Below are positions 63,901 to 64,000 of a stretch of 64,000 nucleotides of DNA, in pieces. Source of the DNA: Phytophthora colocasiae (lineage: Eukaryota > Oomycota > Peronosporomycetes > Peronosporales > Peronosporaceae). Position 1 is the first letter of the stretch, and every line of letters starts with the position of its first letter. The position numbers and the translations under genes were made by a program. The notes below the pieces were generated by a model, which saw only the letters and a program-made list of their open reading frames with translations, made no database searches and was not told where the DNA came from. The stretch is from positions 868,001 through 932,000 of the forward strand of contig JAGKQI010000049.1 of NCBI GenBank assembly GCA_018806915.1, in the 5' to 3' direction.

Positions 63901-64000
63901 GCGTCGACAGTGCAGATGGTGTCGACGAGACTTGCGGGCGTGGCGGACCATGTTGCAGGCGCTTGGACTGCGGCGGTTCTCCACTGCTGGACCCGTCAGA
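60986..64000 (-). CDS. gag of element B2 (5' end outside window)
   Basis: One uninterrupted frame from the window edge to a TAG at 60986-60988. Order: Ser-rich region; long coiled coil (MRQQQEWQRRMEQEQKEFLA and following); basic Ala/Thr-rich linker; capsid-type domain (LRERVHWWERFVNMASQGAW, RDWFNQLPKSVSRDWKEL, LRYITKLKDERLKIALQG); then three zinc knuckles (CEKCRRSGHSEENC, CDRCQEKGHPSRMC, CEVCGKVHSGRPC). These features fit Gypsy Gag, which assembles the particle and packages RNA. The stop is followed in frame by CAA GCC CGT CGG ATG and pol, so pol could be made by stop-codon readthrough. The start codon is beyond 64000. Confidence 0.93.
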   Translation of the reverse strand, partial: SDGSSSGEPPQSKRLQHGPPRPQVSSTPSALSTPSLSSLPVYESHSDSTHLESGVPMSEDRGSSLTTDAPVPSVIGTSRTSDEHSSGLQTSRGSSTDSSLMSMSRGASAHMPLSVGGLAMIAQSAEAGGMLAGESMGIHVTRTLMPVKSEPEDFEMLEEKPEFPEVKSEKQLSTRDSVHRTPEAPSSSVSSRGRSHQSRHQSLKSEDHQKVSSRRLSSVVSSHTRSSQRSGPAQIELNAMRQQQEWQRRMEQEQKEFLARERLESMERERRREQRELDTRQQIQTLTDRLLESESARLEAQRRADDLEERRGQASESKLKYHSKSSERQVSDVQVSGEQFSNVQRLETEFADRWKQREAEAEAERARWADELKRDWISQMETLRQRVHDAESERDRERESSQNMQRFQAAELRNLRATLSQVQGVAHPEVATSSRISGEHDPKPATGLLVNSRDTGDCTPGVRGSEGVASRGRVTPIKTTEAFHTPLPLRRTTDTKRAKAGRHGAATAAATTTQTAQAAPLTEIKTEGRRPATPRREGHRKPSERRSEDGRDAPRRPGRRRNDPDPGGSSSDSSSDSSDSSSDDLDPPEVVNLTSASQGQAGATLLTMRPFINSSIIGEFDPRATLRERVHWWERFVNMASQGAWTNKTRIQELKLKLPVSARDWFNQLPKSVSRDWKELSSEFRRRYCKARSSYSERYFTMEMKSSETPLDFFYRLNSAAGKAEVDFRKSSRRLEEHVLRYITKLKDERLKIALQGRKFRSISDLEYALQQDEDVWRTADQDTTTTRHRDFRADNLPRGQFKPKRMGKTYVAREADSNASDDVDVDTRTQEKDARASSSEHDREMSGVQSSSGVQSASQAPGGADWTQTLTNEVYRVMDNMGWRPPPQSPRGSSGQDFQHTRRDNPDYWNKFCEKCRRSGHSEENCWRDIVCDRCQEKGHPSRMCRVPPCEVCGKVHSGRPCEDIKTLESLKKLARQGTLKDLPDHLLERLLGDEADSGKQLN

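Overview
The window looks like a gene-sparse, repeat-dense stretch of an oomycete genome, most like Phytophthora or a downy mildew (Peronosporales). The reasons are: a Crinkler (CRN) effector with LFLAK-like and HVVVVVP-like motifs; very short introns (about 54-72 nt); a flagellar radial-spoke gene; and Ty3/Gypsy elements with two RNase H domains plus a chromodomain. I cannot name the species. No rRNA, tRNA or CRISPR array was recognised.

Layout. 1-5279: 5' LTR and gag of a minus-strand Gypsy element (A1), its gag broken by a 902-bp TA-flanked terminal-inverted-repeat element. A1 interrupts a piggyBac-type transposase (5280-6285). 6453-6650 holds a scrap of type-B DNA polymerase. 8330-13296 is a large inverted-repeat structure: two arms of about 1 kb, near-identical over most of their length, face each other around a DOT1-like methyltransferase gene (one dinucleotide frameshift), a coiled-coil ORF and a five-exon PLD6/Zucchini-like gene. 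13773-17259 is a nearly complete piggyBac transposase, 17350-18430 a decayed pogo-like element, and 18978-19841 a METTL21-like methyltransferase with an in-frame stop. 21060-23193 is a decayed virus-like or Maverick-like polymerase region. 23222-24600 is an intact three-exon CRN gene with an HNH-like C-terminus, followed by a WD40 gene fragment.

25716-32785 is a radial spoke head 4/6 gene split by a young LTR retrotransposon (26750-32414). That element has 5-bp target duplications, and its LTRs are identical except for one 26-bp indel. 33496-35410 joins an LTR, an antisense-type ORF and a truncated hAT transposase. 36289-38250 is a CRN-type NTPase-nuclease gene cut at its 3' end by a Gypsy fragment (38251-39618).

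From there to the end is a stack of nested Gypsy elements. A plus-strand element (B1: LTR 39619-41364, gag to 43310) lies in the Gypsy fragment. It is interrupted by a minus-strand element (A2: 3' LTR 43311-44975, body to 52616). A2 is interrupted by another minus-strand element (B2: 3' LTR 52617-54530, pol, then gag running off the window). A2 carries three ORFs on the strand opposite gag-pol, starting next to its 3' LTR and converging on pol. B2 has lost nearly all of that module.

How parts may work together. In the A/B family, gag and pol share one frame separated by a single UAG. Pol carries protease, RT with a long insertion before YIDD, a Gypsy RNase H that has lost catalytic Asp residues, a second RNase H, integrase and a chromodomain. 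The opposite-strand module may supply accessory functions. The two CRN-type genes are probable secreted effectors or conflict proteins sitting among transposons, as is common in this lineage. The most unusual signals are the long inverted-repeat island, the antisense module, and short sequence motifs that differ systematically between the A and B subfamilies in both LTRs and coding sequence.
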